Assembly: GCA_947455195.1 (NCBI GenBank)
Contig: CANGMI010000002.1
Span: 383,549 to 447,548 of the forward strand
Direction of reading: 5' to 3'
DNA length: 64,000 nt
Origin: Pseudomonadota bacterium
GTDB taxonomy: Bacteria; Pseudomonadota; Gammaproteobacteria; Burkholderiales; SG8-39
A program made the position numbers and the translations under genes. Numbering within the stretch: position 1 is the stretch's first letter; each line of letters starts with the position of its first letter. The notes beneath the pieces were generated by a model. The model searched no databases, was not told the DNA's origin, and saw only the letters and a program-made list of their open reading frames with translations. This document shows positions 54,466 through 63,892 of this stretch, one piece after another.

Positions 54466-56142
54466 GCCGCGCCCTGTCCCCTGGGCGGTCGTTTTCCGCG
54501 TCGGCGAAGTCGGCTGAGCCGCCAAGGGTGCCGCCGCCGCTGGCGCCGCAGCGCGGGTAGCGGCAGAGGGGGGAGGCGCTTTGGGGGCGGGTGGCGCGGT
54601 CACCGGCCGGGTAACGGTGGCCTGAACGGTGCGTGCTGCGCCCGTGCGCTGAATCTGGCGGGTCTGGGTCGGGCGCTGCCCGGCACTGGCCGGAGCGCTG
54701 GCGCCGGCCGTGTTGGCTGCGGCAGCCGGCAGGCCGGTGCGCACCAGCCCGGGGGCTGCAACAGCGGTGTTGCCAGGACTGCGCTGGGCGTTCTGGGAGG
54801 CCGCGTCCGTGCCTGCGTGCCAGGCCACATAGATGCGACCCGGCGCAACCGTGGCGCCCGCGTTCCAGCGCTGGACGTCGACACTGCGTGCCCCCAGTCG
54901 TCCGGCGAGCGTTGTCCAGGTGTCCCCTTTGCGTGCAACCGTCGTCACCCGTACCACCTCGGGCTCGGCCGAAATGGTGGCCGCTGCCTTGAACAGCCCG
55001 TCGGGTACCTGAGCCTGCCCGTTGGCCGGCACCAGCATCTCGGCGTCAGCCCGCAGTTGACCGGTGCCCACGATGCCGTTGGCCGCGCGCAGTGTCTGGA
55101 CCGTGGTACCGAATCGGGCGGCCAGATCAGCCAGCTTCTCGCCCCGGCGCCCCATGTACTTCTGCCATACGGTGAGTGGCTTGTCGGTGTTGGCGACGTT
55201 GTCGAGGAAGAGCTCGAGCTTTTCGGCCGGAATCACCAGTGGCGTTTCGGAGGCACTCGCCACCATCGGGCGGTTGTGGGCCGGATTGAGGGCAATCAGG
55301 TCGGCCAGTGGCATGTCGGCCAGTTGTGCTGCCAGTTCCAGATCGATGTCGCGGTTGAGTTGAACGGTGGCGAAGTAGGGCGTATCGGGGATCGGGTCGA
55401 GCCGGATGCCGACAGCGTCCGGATTGAGGATGATGTTCTTGAGCGCCTGCAACTTGGGCACGTACCAGCGGGTTTCGTTGGGCATCTGAAGGCTGTTGTA
55501 ATCCGTCGGCAGCCCGAGCTTGCGGTTGCGCTCGACGGCCCGCGCGACCGCGTTTTCGCCCCAGTTGTAGGAGGCCAGCGCGAGGTGCCAGTCGCCATGC
55601 ATGTCGTGGATGGTTTTCAGATACTCGAGGGCCGCCGAGGTCGAGGCGACGATGTCGCGTCGCTCGTCGAGCCACCAGTTCTGATCGAGCCTGAAGTGAC
55701 GCCCGGTCGAGGGAATGAACTGCCATAACCCCGAGGCCTTGGCGCTGGAGTAGGCCATGGGATTGAAGGCGCTCTCCACCATCGGGAGCAAGGCGAGTTC
55801 GGTGGGCAGGCCACGGCGCTCGAGTTCCTCGACGATGTGGTAGAGGTAGCGTCGGCTGCGCTCCACCATCAGCTTGATCTGCTGGGGCCGTGCGGCATAC
55901 CAGGCCTGGCGGTCGGCGACCTGGGGCGACACCAGGTCGGGCATGGCGAACCCGGTGCGAATACGATCCCACAGGTCGCCAGCGGGTTCGCTTGCGACAG
56001 AGCCGCCGGCGACGGTCGGGCCGGTTTCGATGGCGGGGGAGCGGTCGCTGTGCGACGGTTCGGGCGCTGCCTGGGCGGATGACAGAAAGGCCGCAAGGGC
56101 GAGCGCCAGCGTGGAGAGCGGTGCTGCCAACCCTGAGCGCAT
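54454..56142 (-). CDS. mltD: MltD-type membrane-bound lytic transglycosylase
   Basis: A peptidoglycan-cleaving enzyme that forms 1,6-anhydro-muramyl ends. The 562 residues have a signal peptide (LSTLALALAAFLSSAQAA), an SLT domain with catalytic Glu in LLPMVESAFNPMAYSSAKASGLWQFIPSTG and ASYNWGENAVARAV, and two LysM-like repeats (about 360-400 and 440-480). The C-terminal 90 residues are low-complexity Ala/Pro/Thr. It lacks a lipobox. The promoter lies at 56190-56219. gloB, which often neighbours it in this group, is absent. Confidence 0.93.
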   Translation of the reverse strand: MRSGLAAPLSTLALALAAFLSSAQAAPEPSHSDRSPAIETGPTVAGGSVASEPAGDLWDRIRTGFAMPDLVSPQVADRQAWYAARPQQIKLMVERSRRYLYHIVEELERRGLPTELALLPMVESAFNPMAYSSAKASGLWQFIPSTGRHFRLDQNWWLDERRDIVASTSAALEYLKTIHDMHGDWHLALASYNWGENAVARAVERNRKLGLPTDYNSLQMPNETRWYVPKLQALKNIILNPDAVGIRLDPIPDTPYFATVQLNRDIDLELAAQLADMPLADLIALNPAHNRPMVASASETPLVIPAEKLELFLDNVANTDKPLTVWQKYMGRRGEKLADLAARFGTTVQTLRAANGIVGTGQLRADAEMLVPANGQAQVPDGLFKAAATISAEPEVVRVTTVARKGDTWTTLAGRLGARSVDVQRWNAGATVAPGRIYVAWHAGTDAASQNAQRSPGNTAVAAPGLVRTGLPAAAANTAGASAPASAGQRPTQTRQIQRTGAARTVQATVTRPVTAPPAPKAPPPSAATRAAAPAAAAPLAAQPTSPTRKTTAQGTGRGSQG

Positions 56143-56189
56143 TGACAAGTGCCTGTTTTTTGAGACTATTTGACCAGCCGAAGGCCGCA

Positions 56190-56219
56190 AGTATAGAGAC
56201 CTCGCCTGCCACCGGTCAA
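56190..56219 (-). promoter_or_regulatory. Promoter of mltD
   Basis: Read on the minus strand, TTGACC (56219-56214) and TATACT (56195-56190) are 18 bp apart, a good sigma-70 promoter. The leader would be about 40 bases. The remaining gap to the divergent methyltransferase gene (56143-56427) shows no clear plus-strand promoter. Confidence 0.65.
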
Positions 56220-56427
56220 ACGCGTGTCGGCGTTGCTGCTCCCCCCGCCCAGCCCCCCATCGGGCGGTCGCATCCGGCAGATTCGGCGTGCGTGCCTTGT
56301 GGGTGGCCGGGGCCCAGCCGCGCCAGTGCCGGGTCGTCAACCTGTCGCATCGAGTGCTGGTCAGAGTAGACTGCGCGCCACCATCCTGCCTGACTCGTCC
56401 ATCAAGCCGCGTCCTCGTCGCCTGCCC

Positions 56428-57212
56428 ATGTCCCGTCTGATCCTCGAGCCCTTGCAAAGGCCCACCCTCGGTGAGTGGTTCAGGACCGATGCCGGGCGCT
56501 ATGTGCTCGAGTGGGAGCGTGCGCAGATCGGCCGTGCCGTCGAGGATGTCTTCGGGTTCAATGCCTTGCAGGTCGGATTGCCCGAGGTGGACCTGCTGGC
56601 AAGCAACCGCATGCCGTTGCGTTTCAACGCCGGACTCGAGTCGGGTGTGAGTCTGACGGCCGATCCGGCCCGCCTGCCCATCGCCAGCAACAGTCTCGAC
56701 CTGGTCGTGCTGCCCCATGTGCTCGAATTCGGCACCGATCAGCACCAGATTCTGCGCGAGGCCGAGCGGGTGCTGATGCCCGAGGGCCAGATCGTGATCT
56801 GTGGCTTCAACCCGTTCTCGCTCTGGGGGCTGGCCCGGCTCGCGCGCCGCCGCTCGCTCGAGTTTCCGTGGCGCGGCGAGTTTGTCGGACTTATGCGCCT
56901 GCGCGACTGGCTGAAGCTGCTCGGTTTCGAGCTGAATGGCGGGCAATTTGGCTGCTATGCCCCGCCGTTTCGGCGCGAGGCCTGGCTCGACCGCGCCCGA
57001 TTCATGGAGGCGGCCGGCGACCGCTGGTGGCCGATTGCCGGTGGGGTCTATGTGGTTCGGGCCATCAAGCGCGTGGCGGGCATGCGCGCGATCAGCCCGG
57101 CCCGCCGCCGGGAGCGGCGAGCGGTGCCTGCCGTGGCGACCATGGCACGCAGGGAGCGGTTACGCGGGCAATTGCGCCTGGTGCCGCTCCACAACCAGCA
57201 ATCCGAGGACTC

Positions 57213-57216
<4 letters not shown>
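56428..57216 (+). CDS. SAM-dependent methyltransferase (class I-like)
   Basis: A 262-residue protein of the methyltransferase family commonly found before rnhA in betaproteobacteria. The SAM-binding part is divergent, without an obvious G-x-G-x-G, but [19 protein letters not shown] and [30 protein letters not shown] match the post-I and motif III areas of class I enzymes. The C-terminus is Arg-rich. The substrate is unknown. Its stop overlaps the rnhA start by 4 bp. Confidence 0.87.
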
Positions 57217-57677
<461 letters not shown>

Positions 57678-57688
57678 AGGGACGCCTC

Positions 57689-58414
57689 ATGCGTCAGGTG
57701 ATCCTCGATACGGAAACCACGGGGTTGAGCGCCCGTCATGGCGATCGGATCATCGAGATCGGCTGTATCGAACTCGATAACCGCCGCTTCAGCGGACAGA
57801 ACTTTCATCGCTATCTGAATCCGCAACGTCCGGTCGAGGCGGGGGCGTTGGCAGTGCACGGCATCACTGACGAGTTTCTGGCCGACAAGCCGCTGTTCGC
57901 GGCCGTGGTCGACGATTTTCTCGCCTTCGTGGCGGGGGCCGAGATCATCATCCACAACGCGGCCTTCGATGTGGAGTTTCTCGATGAGGAACTGCGCCGC
58001 CTGGGGCGTGGTCGATTCGCCGACCATGTCGGTGGCATCCATGACACGCTCCTGCAGGCGCGCGAACTGCATCCGGGACGCAAGAATTCGCTCGATGCGC
58101 TGTGCGAGCGCTATCAGATCGACAACCGTCAGCGCACGCTGCATGGTGCCGTGCTCGACGCCATGCTGCTGGCCGAGGTCTATCTGGCGATGACGCGAGG
58201 GCAGGACAGCCTCGCGATCGAACTCGACAGTGTGGCCTCGCCGATGGCTGTCGCCCGGTCTGAGCCGAGAACCGTTCCGTTGCGGATCCTGCAGGCGAGC
58301 CTGGCAGAGGTCGCTGCTCATGACGCACTGCTGGCGGGCATTGCTCGCGATAGTCGGGGTCAGTGTGTCTGGCTCGAGGCCGCGCCCGAGCGCTCGCAGG
58401 TCGGGTCCGAATAG
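57689..58414 (+). CDS. dnaQ: DNA polymerase III epsilon subunit (proofreading exonuclease)
   Basis: The 3'-5' exonuclease of the replicase. The 241 residues show ExoI ILDTETTGLS, ExoII HNAAFDVEFLDEEL and ExoIII with HGAVLDAMLLAEVY, so all metal ligands are present. ATG 57689 (MRQVILD) has AAGGGA upstream; an earlier TTG at 57674 overlapping the rnhA stop is less likely. The C-terminal 60 residues correspond to the polymerase-binding part. Confidence 0.96.
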   Translation: MRQVILDTETTGLSARHGDRIIEIGCIELDNRRFSGQNFHRYLNPQRPVEAGALAVHGITDEFLADKPLFAAVVDDFLAFVAGAEIIIHNAAFDVEFLDEELRRLGRGRFADHVGGIHDTLLQARELHPGRKNSLDALCERYQIDNRQRTLHGAVLDAMLLAEVYLAMTRGQDSLAIELDSVASPMAVARSEPRTVPLRILQASLAEVAAHDALLAGIARDSRGQCVWLEAAPERSQVGSE

Positions 58415-58415
58415 C

Positions 58416-58421
58416 TATACT
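58416..58421 (+). promoter_or_regulatory. -10 element of the second acyl-CoA synthetase gene
   Basis: TATACT, about 41 bp before the ATG at 58463; the GAGAGGAGA ribosome-binding site lies between. The -35 is weak. Confidence 0.45.
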
Positions 58422-58462
58422 GGTGGTCAGGTGACGGGCTCCAGGCCCGCGAGAGGAGATTT

Positions 58463-60109
58463 ATGTCGAGCAGCCATCCGTACGAGATGGGACTGGAACG
58501 CAACGCTGCGAACTTTGCGGCGCTGAGCCCGATCGGGTTCAGCGAGCGCGCAGCGGCCGTACATCCGGATCGACTGGCCGTCATTCATGGGGCTCGGCGC
58601 CAGACCTGGTTGCAGACCTGCCATCGCTCGCGGCGCCTTGCCAGCGCGCTGGTCGGGGCCGGTATCGGCACCGGTGACACTGTGGCGGCCATGCTCTCCA
58701 ACACGCCCGAGATGCTCGAAGCCCATTTCGGCGTGCCGATGGCCGGTGCCGTGCTCAATGCGCTCAACACCCGGCTCGATGCGGAGGCCATCGCCTTCAT
58801 GCTCGAGCATGGCGAGGCAAGAGCCCTACTGGTTGATCGCGAATTTTCCAGCACCATCGCTCAGGCACTGGCGAAGATCGCCCGGCCGATCCTCGTCATC
58901 GATGTCGACGACTCGGAATACGACGGCGCAGGCAGTCGTATCGGCCATTGCGATTACGAGGCATTTCTCGCCGGTGGCGACCCGTACTTTGCCTGGCAGC
59001 CCCCGTCCGATGAGTGGAATGCGATTGCGCTCAATTACACATCGGGTACCACCGGTAATCCGAAGGGCGTGGTCTATCACCACCGTGGTGCCTACCTGAA
59101 TGCGGTATGCAATCTGCTGACCTGGGCGATGCCGCACCACAGCGTCTACCTGTGGACGTTGCCCATGTTTCACTGCAATGGCTGGTGCTTTCCGTGGGCC
59201 ATGGCAGCCAATGCGGGCACCAACGTCTGTCTGCGCCGCGTCGACGCGGCGCTCATCTTCCAGCTCATTCGCGAGCATCGAGTCACCCACTACTGCGGCG
59301 CCCCGATCGTTCACACCACACTCATCAATGCCCCCGATGCACTGCGTGAAGGCATCTCGCATCGGGTGAGTGCCATGGTGGCGGGGGCTGCGCCGCCCGC
59401 GTCGATGATCGAGGGCATGGAGCGCATCGGGTTCGATCTGACCCATGTCTACGGACTCACCGAGGTCTATGGTCCGGCGGCGGTCTGCGAGCGACAGCCT
59501 GATTGGGCGCACCTCGACGTGGGCGAGCGGGCGAGTCGCAACAGCCGGCAGGGCGTTCGCTACCTCTTGCAGGAAGGGCTCGCCGTGATGGATCCGGACA
59601 CCATGCAGGCCGTGCCGCCCGATGGTGAAACCATGGGTGAGCTCATGTTTCGCGGCAACATCACCATGAAGGGATACCTGAAGAACCCGGCGGCCACCGC
59701 CGAAGCCTTCGCCGGTGGGTGGTTCCATTCGGGCGATCTCGCCGTGATGCATCCCGATGGCTATGCCAAGATCAAGGATCGGTCGAAGGACATCATCATC
59801 TCGGGTGGCGAGAACATCTCTTCGATCGAAGTCGAGGACGTGCTGACCCGGCACCCGGCAGTGCTGCTTGCCGCTGTCGTCGCGCAGCCCGATCCGAAGT
59901 GGGGCGAGTCACCGTGTGCCTTTGTGGAACTGAAGCCGGGCGCTTCGGTGAGCGAGTCCGAGCTGCTCGATTACTGTCGCGAGAGGCTGGCGCGCTTCAA
60001 GGCGCCACGTCGGGCGGTTTTCGGGCCCTTGCCGCGAACCTCGACCGGCAAGATCCAGAAGTTCGTGCTGCGGGCACAGGCCCGCTCGGCATCGGCGATC
60101 GACACCTGA
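58463..60109 (+). CDS. Acyl-CoA synthetase (medium-chain/AlkK-DmdB-like)
   Basis: An AMP-forming ligase of 548 residues. It has YTSGTTGNPKGVVYHHRGAYLNA, the LPMFHCNGWCFPW block typical of the AlkK/DmdB branch, VYGLTEVYGPAAVCE, HSGDLAVMHPDGYAKIKDRSKDIIISGGENISSIEVED and the catalytic Lys in TSTGKIQKFVL. It activates a fatty, branched or short organic acid. GAGAGGAGA precedes the ATG. An enoyl-CoA hydratase and a Liv-type importer follow, suggesting uptake and beta-oxidation of the same compound. Confidence 0.93.
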   Translation: MSSSHPYEMGLERNAANFAALSPIGFSERAAAVHPDRLAVIHGARRQTWLQTCHRSRRLASALVGAGIGTGDTVAAMLSNTPEMLEAHFGVPMAGAVLNALNTRLDAEAIAFMLEHGEARALLVDREFSSTIAQALAKIARPILVIDVDDSEYDGAGSRIGHCDYEAFLAGGDPYFAWQPPSDEWNAIALNYTSGTTGNPKGVVYHHRGAYLNAVCNLLTWAMPHHSVYLWTLPMFHCNGWCFPWAMAANAGTNVCLRRVDAALIFQLIREHRVTHYCGAPIVHTTLINAPDALREGISHRVSAMVAGAAPPASMIEGMERIGFDLTHVYGLTEVYGPAAVCERQPDWAHLDVGERASRNSRQGVRYLLQEGLAVMDPDTMQAVPPDGETMGELMFRGNITMKGYLKNPAATAEAFAGGWFHSGDLAVMHPDGYAKIKDRSKDIIISGGENISSIEVEDVLTRHPAVLLAAVVAQPDPKWGESPCAFVELKPGASVSESELLDYCRERLARFKAPRRAVFGPLPRTSTGKIQKFVLRAQARSASAIDT

Positions 60110-60118
60110 GCTGACATC

Positions 60119-60964
60119 ATGAATCCGTCCGCTGCCGCCACTGCTGCCCTGTCGCCTGCCGCCCTGTCCCCTGCGGCCCTTGCCGACGCCCCCTGGGTTG
60201 ATCGGGTCGATCAGGCCGGGATCAGTACGCTCACGATGTTGCGCCCCGAGCGGGCCAACCCGCTGTCGCGCCCGATGATCGATGCGCTGCGCGCGCACTT
60301 GACTGCGATAGCGGCCGATCGCTCGATCCGGGTCGTGGTGCTTGCTGCGACCGGGCGGGCATTCTGTGCCGGGCACGACCTGCGTGAATTGAAGGCGCAT
60401 CGGGACGATGAGGTCTGGCTGCGCGCGCTCTTCGATGATTGCAGTGCGCTGATGGTGGCGCTCACCCACATGCCCCAGCCGGTGATCGCGCGCGTCCAGG
60501 GCATCGCCACCGCGGCTGGCTGCCAGCTCGTGTCGATGTGCGACCTGGCGGTGGCCTCGAGCGAGGCGCGGTTTGCGCTGCCCGGGGTCAATGTGGGCAT
60601 CTTCTGTACCACGCCCGCCGTCGGTGTGGCCCGCTCGATCCTGCGCAAGCAAGTACTCGAGATGCTGCTGACGGGTGAGGCCATCGATGCCCAGGCGGCA
60701 CTGGCGCGGGGCCTGGTGAATCGCGTGGTACCGGCCGAAGCGCTCGACGACCAGGTGATGCATCTGGCGACCCTGATCGGTTCTCGCTCCTCGGCCCTGG
60801 TGGCCGCGGGCAAGCAGGCGTTCTACCGGCAGGTCGAGATGACCCTCGATGCGGCTTACAGCCTCGCCAGTGCCGAGATGGTGAGGGCGTTGGGCCTCGA
60901 TGACGCAGGCGAGGGCATCGATGCCTTCCTCGGCAAGCGCGCGCCGACCTGGAGCCACGGCTGA
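60119..60964 (+). CDS. Enoyl-CoA hydratase/isomerase family protein
   Basis: A crotonase-fold enzyme of 281 residues. The oxyanion-hole segments are AFCAGHDLREL and QGIATAAGCQLVSMCDLAVAS; the first catalytic Glu normally found in the second block appears replaced, since the position reads Thr-Ala-Ala-Gly-Cys, as in the ECHDC3-like branch. A short Ala/Pro-rich N-terminus precedes the fold. It lies 9 bp after the ligase. A hydratase role in beta-oxidation is likely but not certain. Confidence 0.9.
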   Translation: MNPSAAATAALSPAALSPAALADAPWVDRVDQAGISTLTMLRPERANPLSRPMIDALRAHLTAIAADRSIRVVVLAATGRAFCAGHDLRELKAHRDDEVWLRALFDDCSALMVALTHMPQPVIARVQGIATAAGCQLVSMCDLAVASSEARFALPGVNVGIFCTTPAVGVARSILRKQVLEMLLTGEAIDAQAALARGLVNRVVPAEALDDQVMHLATLIGSRSSALVAAGKQAFYRQVEMTLDAAYSLASAEMVRALGLDDAGEGIDAFLGKRAPTWSHG

Positions 60965-60965
60965 T

Positions 60966-61751
60966 ATGGCATCGCCTTCCGACGACATCATTCTCGAGAC
61001 CCGCGCGCTCACCCGGGCCTTCAAGGGCTTCGTGGCCGTGAGCGAGGTCAATCTCAGGGTGCGACGGGGCCATATTCACGCGCTCATCGGCCCGAACGGT
61101 GCCGGCAAGACCACGATGTTCAACCTGCTCACCAAGTTCCTCATCCCGACGAGCGGCCAGATCTTCTACGAGGGAACCGACATCACGCGTGAGCGCCCGG
61201 CCGAGGTGGCGCGTCGGGGGATCATTCGTTCGTTTCAGATCTCGGCGGTTTTTCCTCACTTGAGCGTGCGAGAGAACGTGCGTATCGGCTTGCAGCGGCG
61301 ACTGGGCACGTCCTTTCACTTCTGGCGCTCGGAACGCTCGCTCGAATGTCTCGATGAGCAGGCTGATGAACTCCTGGACGCTGTCGGGTTGCTCGAGTTT
61401 GCTGGCGAGACGACGGTCAATCTCCCCTACGGACGCAAGCGGGCGCTCGAAATTGCCACCACGCTCGCGCTCGACCCGGCACTCATGCTGCTCGACGAGC
61501 CCACGCAGGGCATGGGCCATGAAGATGTCTCGCGCGTCACCGAACTCATCCGGCGTGTTTCGAAGAACCGCACGGTGCTCATGGTCGAGCACAACATGGG
61601 CGTGGTGGCCGGGCTTTGCGACGCCATCACGGTGTTGCAGCGCGGGCAGGTCCTCTCGGAGGGCAGTTACGAGACGGTTGCCGCCGATCAGCGGGTGATC
61701 GAAGCCTACATGGGCAGTACCGAGACCACGCTGGCAGGTGCTCATGGCTGA
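60966..61751 (+). CDS. livG: Branched-chain amino acid-type ABC ATPase LivG
   Basis: One of two ATPases of a Liv-type importer, 261 residues. Walker A GPNGAGKTT, the ITRERPAEVARRGIIRSFQ region, a LSGG-like signature reading LPYGRKRALEIATTLAL (as in LivG), Walker B LMLLDEPTQGM and the switch His in VEHNMG are present. ATG 60966 follows the hydratase stop by one base. The reading frame ends within the livF start region (8-bp overlap). Confidence 0.93.
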   Translation: MASPSDDIILETRALTRAFKGFVAVSEVNLRVRRGHIHALIGPNGAGKTTMFNLLTKFLIPTSGQIFYEGTDITRERPAEVARRGIIRSFQISAVFPHLSVRENVRIGLQRRLGTSFHFWRSERSLECLDEQADELLDAVGLLEFAGETTVNLPYGRKRALEIATTLALDPALMLLDEPTQGMGHEDVSRVTELIRRVSKNRTVLMVEHNMGVVAGLCDAITVLQRGQVLSEGSYETVAADQRVIEAYMGSTETTLAGAHG

Positions 61752-62529
61752 GCGTGATCTCGCAGCAGGCGGAAGCAACACGCCCCCACCGGGTGCCGTG
61801 ACCGGCGCTTTCCACGGTGCGCGACTGGCCACGCCCGCCTTGTCGATTGGCGGCTTGCACGCCTGGTATGGCGAGTCGCACATCCTGCATGGGGTCGACC
61901 TCGAGGTGCAGCAAGGCGAGGTCGTCAGTCTGCTCGGTCGCAACGGGGCAGGGCGCACCACCACGCTGCGCGCCATTCTCGGGCTTGTGGGCCGGCGGAC
62001 GGGCTCGATCAAGATCGATGGCGTCGAGGTGGTCGATGCACAGCCTCACCATATCGCTCGGCTCGGTGTCGGCTACTGTCCCGAAGAGCGAGGCATTTTC
62101 GCCAGCCTGTCATGCGAGGAAAATCTGCTGCTGCCGCCGCTGGTAAAGCCTGGCGGCATGTCGCTCGATGACATCTACGCGATGTTTCCCAACCTGGCCG
62201 AGCGGCGCGCCAGTCAGGGCACGCGTCTCTCCGGCGGCGAGCAGCAGATGCTGGCGGTGGCGCGTATCCTGCGAACCGGCGCCCGGTTGCTGCTCCTTGA
62301 CGAGATCTCCGAGGGCCTGGCGCCGGTCATCGTGCAGGCTCTCGACCGGATGATCCGGCGCCTGAAGACGCTGGGTTACACGATCGTGATGGTGGAGCAG
62401 AACTTTCGTTTTGCAGCGCCGTTGGCTGACCGGCTCTACGTGATGGAGCACGGGTGTGTGGTCGAGCAGTTTGCTGCGGCCGAACTTGACTCGAACATGG
62501 ATCGCCTGCGCGACTATCTCGGGGTCTAG
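61744..62529 (+). CDS. livF: Branched-chain amino acid-type ABC ATPase LivF (Walker A Lys to Arg)
   Basis: The second ATPase, 261 residues with an N-terminal extension of about 30 residues. Walker A reads GRNGAGRTTT, with Arg71 at the invariant Lys; the signature LSGGEQQMLAVARIL, Walker B LLLLDEISEGLAP and the switch region VEQN are normal. ATG 61744 has GCAGGTG upstream. A Lys to Arg change usually lowers ATP hydrolysis, though such variants occur among LivF relatives. Confidence 0.92.
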   Translation: MAERDLAAGGSNTPPPGAVTGAFHGARLATPALSIGGLHAWYGESHILHGVDLEVQQGEVVSLLGRNGAGRTTTLRAILGLVGRRTGSIKIDGVEVVDAQPHHIARLGVGYCPEERGIFASLSCEENLLLPPLVKPGGMSLDDIYAMFPNLAERRASQGTRLSGGEQQMLAVARILRTGARLLLLDEISEGLAPVIVQALDRMIRRLKTLGYTIVMVEQNFRFAAPLADRLYVMEHGCVVEQFAAAELDSNMDRLRDYLGV

Positions 62530-62556
62530 ATGAACAACCAGGAGAGGAAGACAACG

Positions 62557-63792
62557 ATGAATACGACACTTCGCAATGCAGTCAGTACGGCTCTTGTCGC
62601 GATGGGGATCGCCGGTGCCGGCCTCGCCCATGCCCAGGCGCAGCCCCGGTTGAGCGGCAATGCGATCCGCATCGGTGTGCTCACCGACATGTCGGGTCTG
62701 TATTCGGACATCAGTGGTCAGGGCTCGGTCACGGCAGCCCAGATGGCAGTGGATGATTTCATCGCAGCCAACAAGCCAGCCTACAAGATCGACGTGATTT
62801 CGGCCGATCACCAGAACAAGCCCGATGTCGGCTCGGGCAAGGCACGTGAGTGGTACGACACCCAGGGGGTCGACCTCATCGCCGACATCGTCAATTCGGG
62901 TGTGGGTCTTGCGGCCGCCAAGGTGGCCGCCGAGAAGAAGAAGCTGATGATCAACACCGGGGCCGGCTCGACGCGCCTCACCAACGAGGATTGCAACCCC
63001 TACTCGATCCACTGGGCCTATGACACCTACGCCCTCGCCGCGGTGGCGGGGCGCGCCATCGTCCAGGGCGGTGGCAAGTCGTGGTACTTCCTCACGGCCG
63101 ACTATGCCTTTGGCCAGTCGCTCGAGCAAGACACCACCGGCATCATCAAGGCCAACGGCGGCACCTCGTTCGGGTCGGTGCGCCACCCGCTCAATGCCTC
63201 GGACTTCTCGTCCTTCCTGCTCCAGGCACAGGCCTCCAAGGCACAGGTGATCGGTCTCGCCAACGCAGGTGGCGACACCATCAACGCGATCAAGGCGGCC
63301 AACGAATTCGGGCTTACCAAGACCCAGAGTCTGGCCGGTCTCCTCGTCTTCATCAGCGATGTGCATTCGCTCGGTCTGAACGTCGCGCAGGGGATGCAGC
63401 TCACCGATGGCTGGTACTGGGACCTGAACGAGGACACCCGCAAGTTCGGCCGTCGATACTTCGAGAAGATGAAGAAGATGCCGGGCATGGTGCAGGCGGG
63501 TACCTATTCGGCCACGCTTGCCTATCTCAATGCGGTGAAGGCAGCGGGCAGCGATGAGGCCGATGCGGTCGTGGCGGCGATGAAGAAGACCCGCTACAAC
63601 GACTTCTACCTGCGCAACGGTCACCTGCGCGATGACAACCGCATGGTGCACGACATGTACCTCATGCAGGTAAAGAAGCCTGCCGAGTCGAAGTACCCTT
63701 GGGACTACTATCACGTGAAGGCCACGGTGCCGGGCGACGAGGCGTATCAGCCGATGTCGGCCTCGCGCTGCCCGATGGTGAAGAAGAGCTGA
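62557..63792 (+). CDS. Liv-type ABC substrate-binding protein
   Basis: The periplasmic binding protein of the Liv-type importer, 411 residues. The signal peptide is VSTALVAMGIAGAGLAHAQ; the mature part starts IRIGVLTDMSGLYSDISGQGSVTAAQMAVDDF, with GAGSTRLTN, TADYAFGQSLEQD and GLVFISDVHSLG-like segments typical of aromatic or keto acid binders. ATG 62557 (MNTTLRNAV) is preferred because a GAGAGGA lies before it; ATG 62530 would begin within the preceding Shine-Dalgarno region. The ligand is unknown. Confidence 0.92.
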   Translation: MNTTLRNAVSTALVAMGIAGAGLAHAQAQPRLSGNAIRIGVLTDMSGLYSDISGQGSVTAAQMAVDDFIAANKPAYKIDVISADHQNKPDVGSGKAREWYDTQGVDLIADIVNSGVGLAAAKVAAEKKKLMINTGAGSTRLTNEDCNPYSIHWAYDTYALAAVAGRAIVQGGGKSWYFLTADYAFGQSLEQDTTGIIKANGGTSFGSVRHPLNASDFSSFLLQAQASKAQVIGLANAGGDTINAIKAANEFGLTKTQSLAGLLVFISDVHSLGLNVAQGMQLTDGWYWDLNEDTRKFGRRYFEKMKKMPGMVQAGTYSATLAYLNAVKAAGSDEADAVVAAMKKTRYNDFYLRNGHLRDDNRMVHDMYLMQVKKPAESKYPWDYYHVKATVPGDEAYQPMSASRCPMVKKS

Positions 63793-63892
63793 GCACGGGT
63801 CTGGCATGGCGCATGAACGGCACGCAGTGGAGCAGTCGATGAGCGGCGCGGGCCCCTGTCGGGTCTGGCGCTGCCCGGGCAGGGTCTGACCG

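Noticed and set aside
56143-56946. N-terminal extension of mltD through the methyltransferase region
   Set aside because: The extension is antisense to the methyltransferase gene, and the signal peptide starts at 56142; a promoter is found at 56190-56219.
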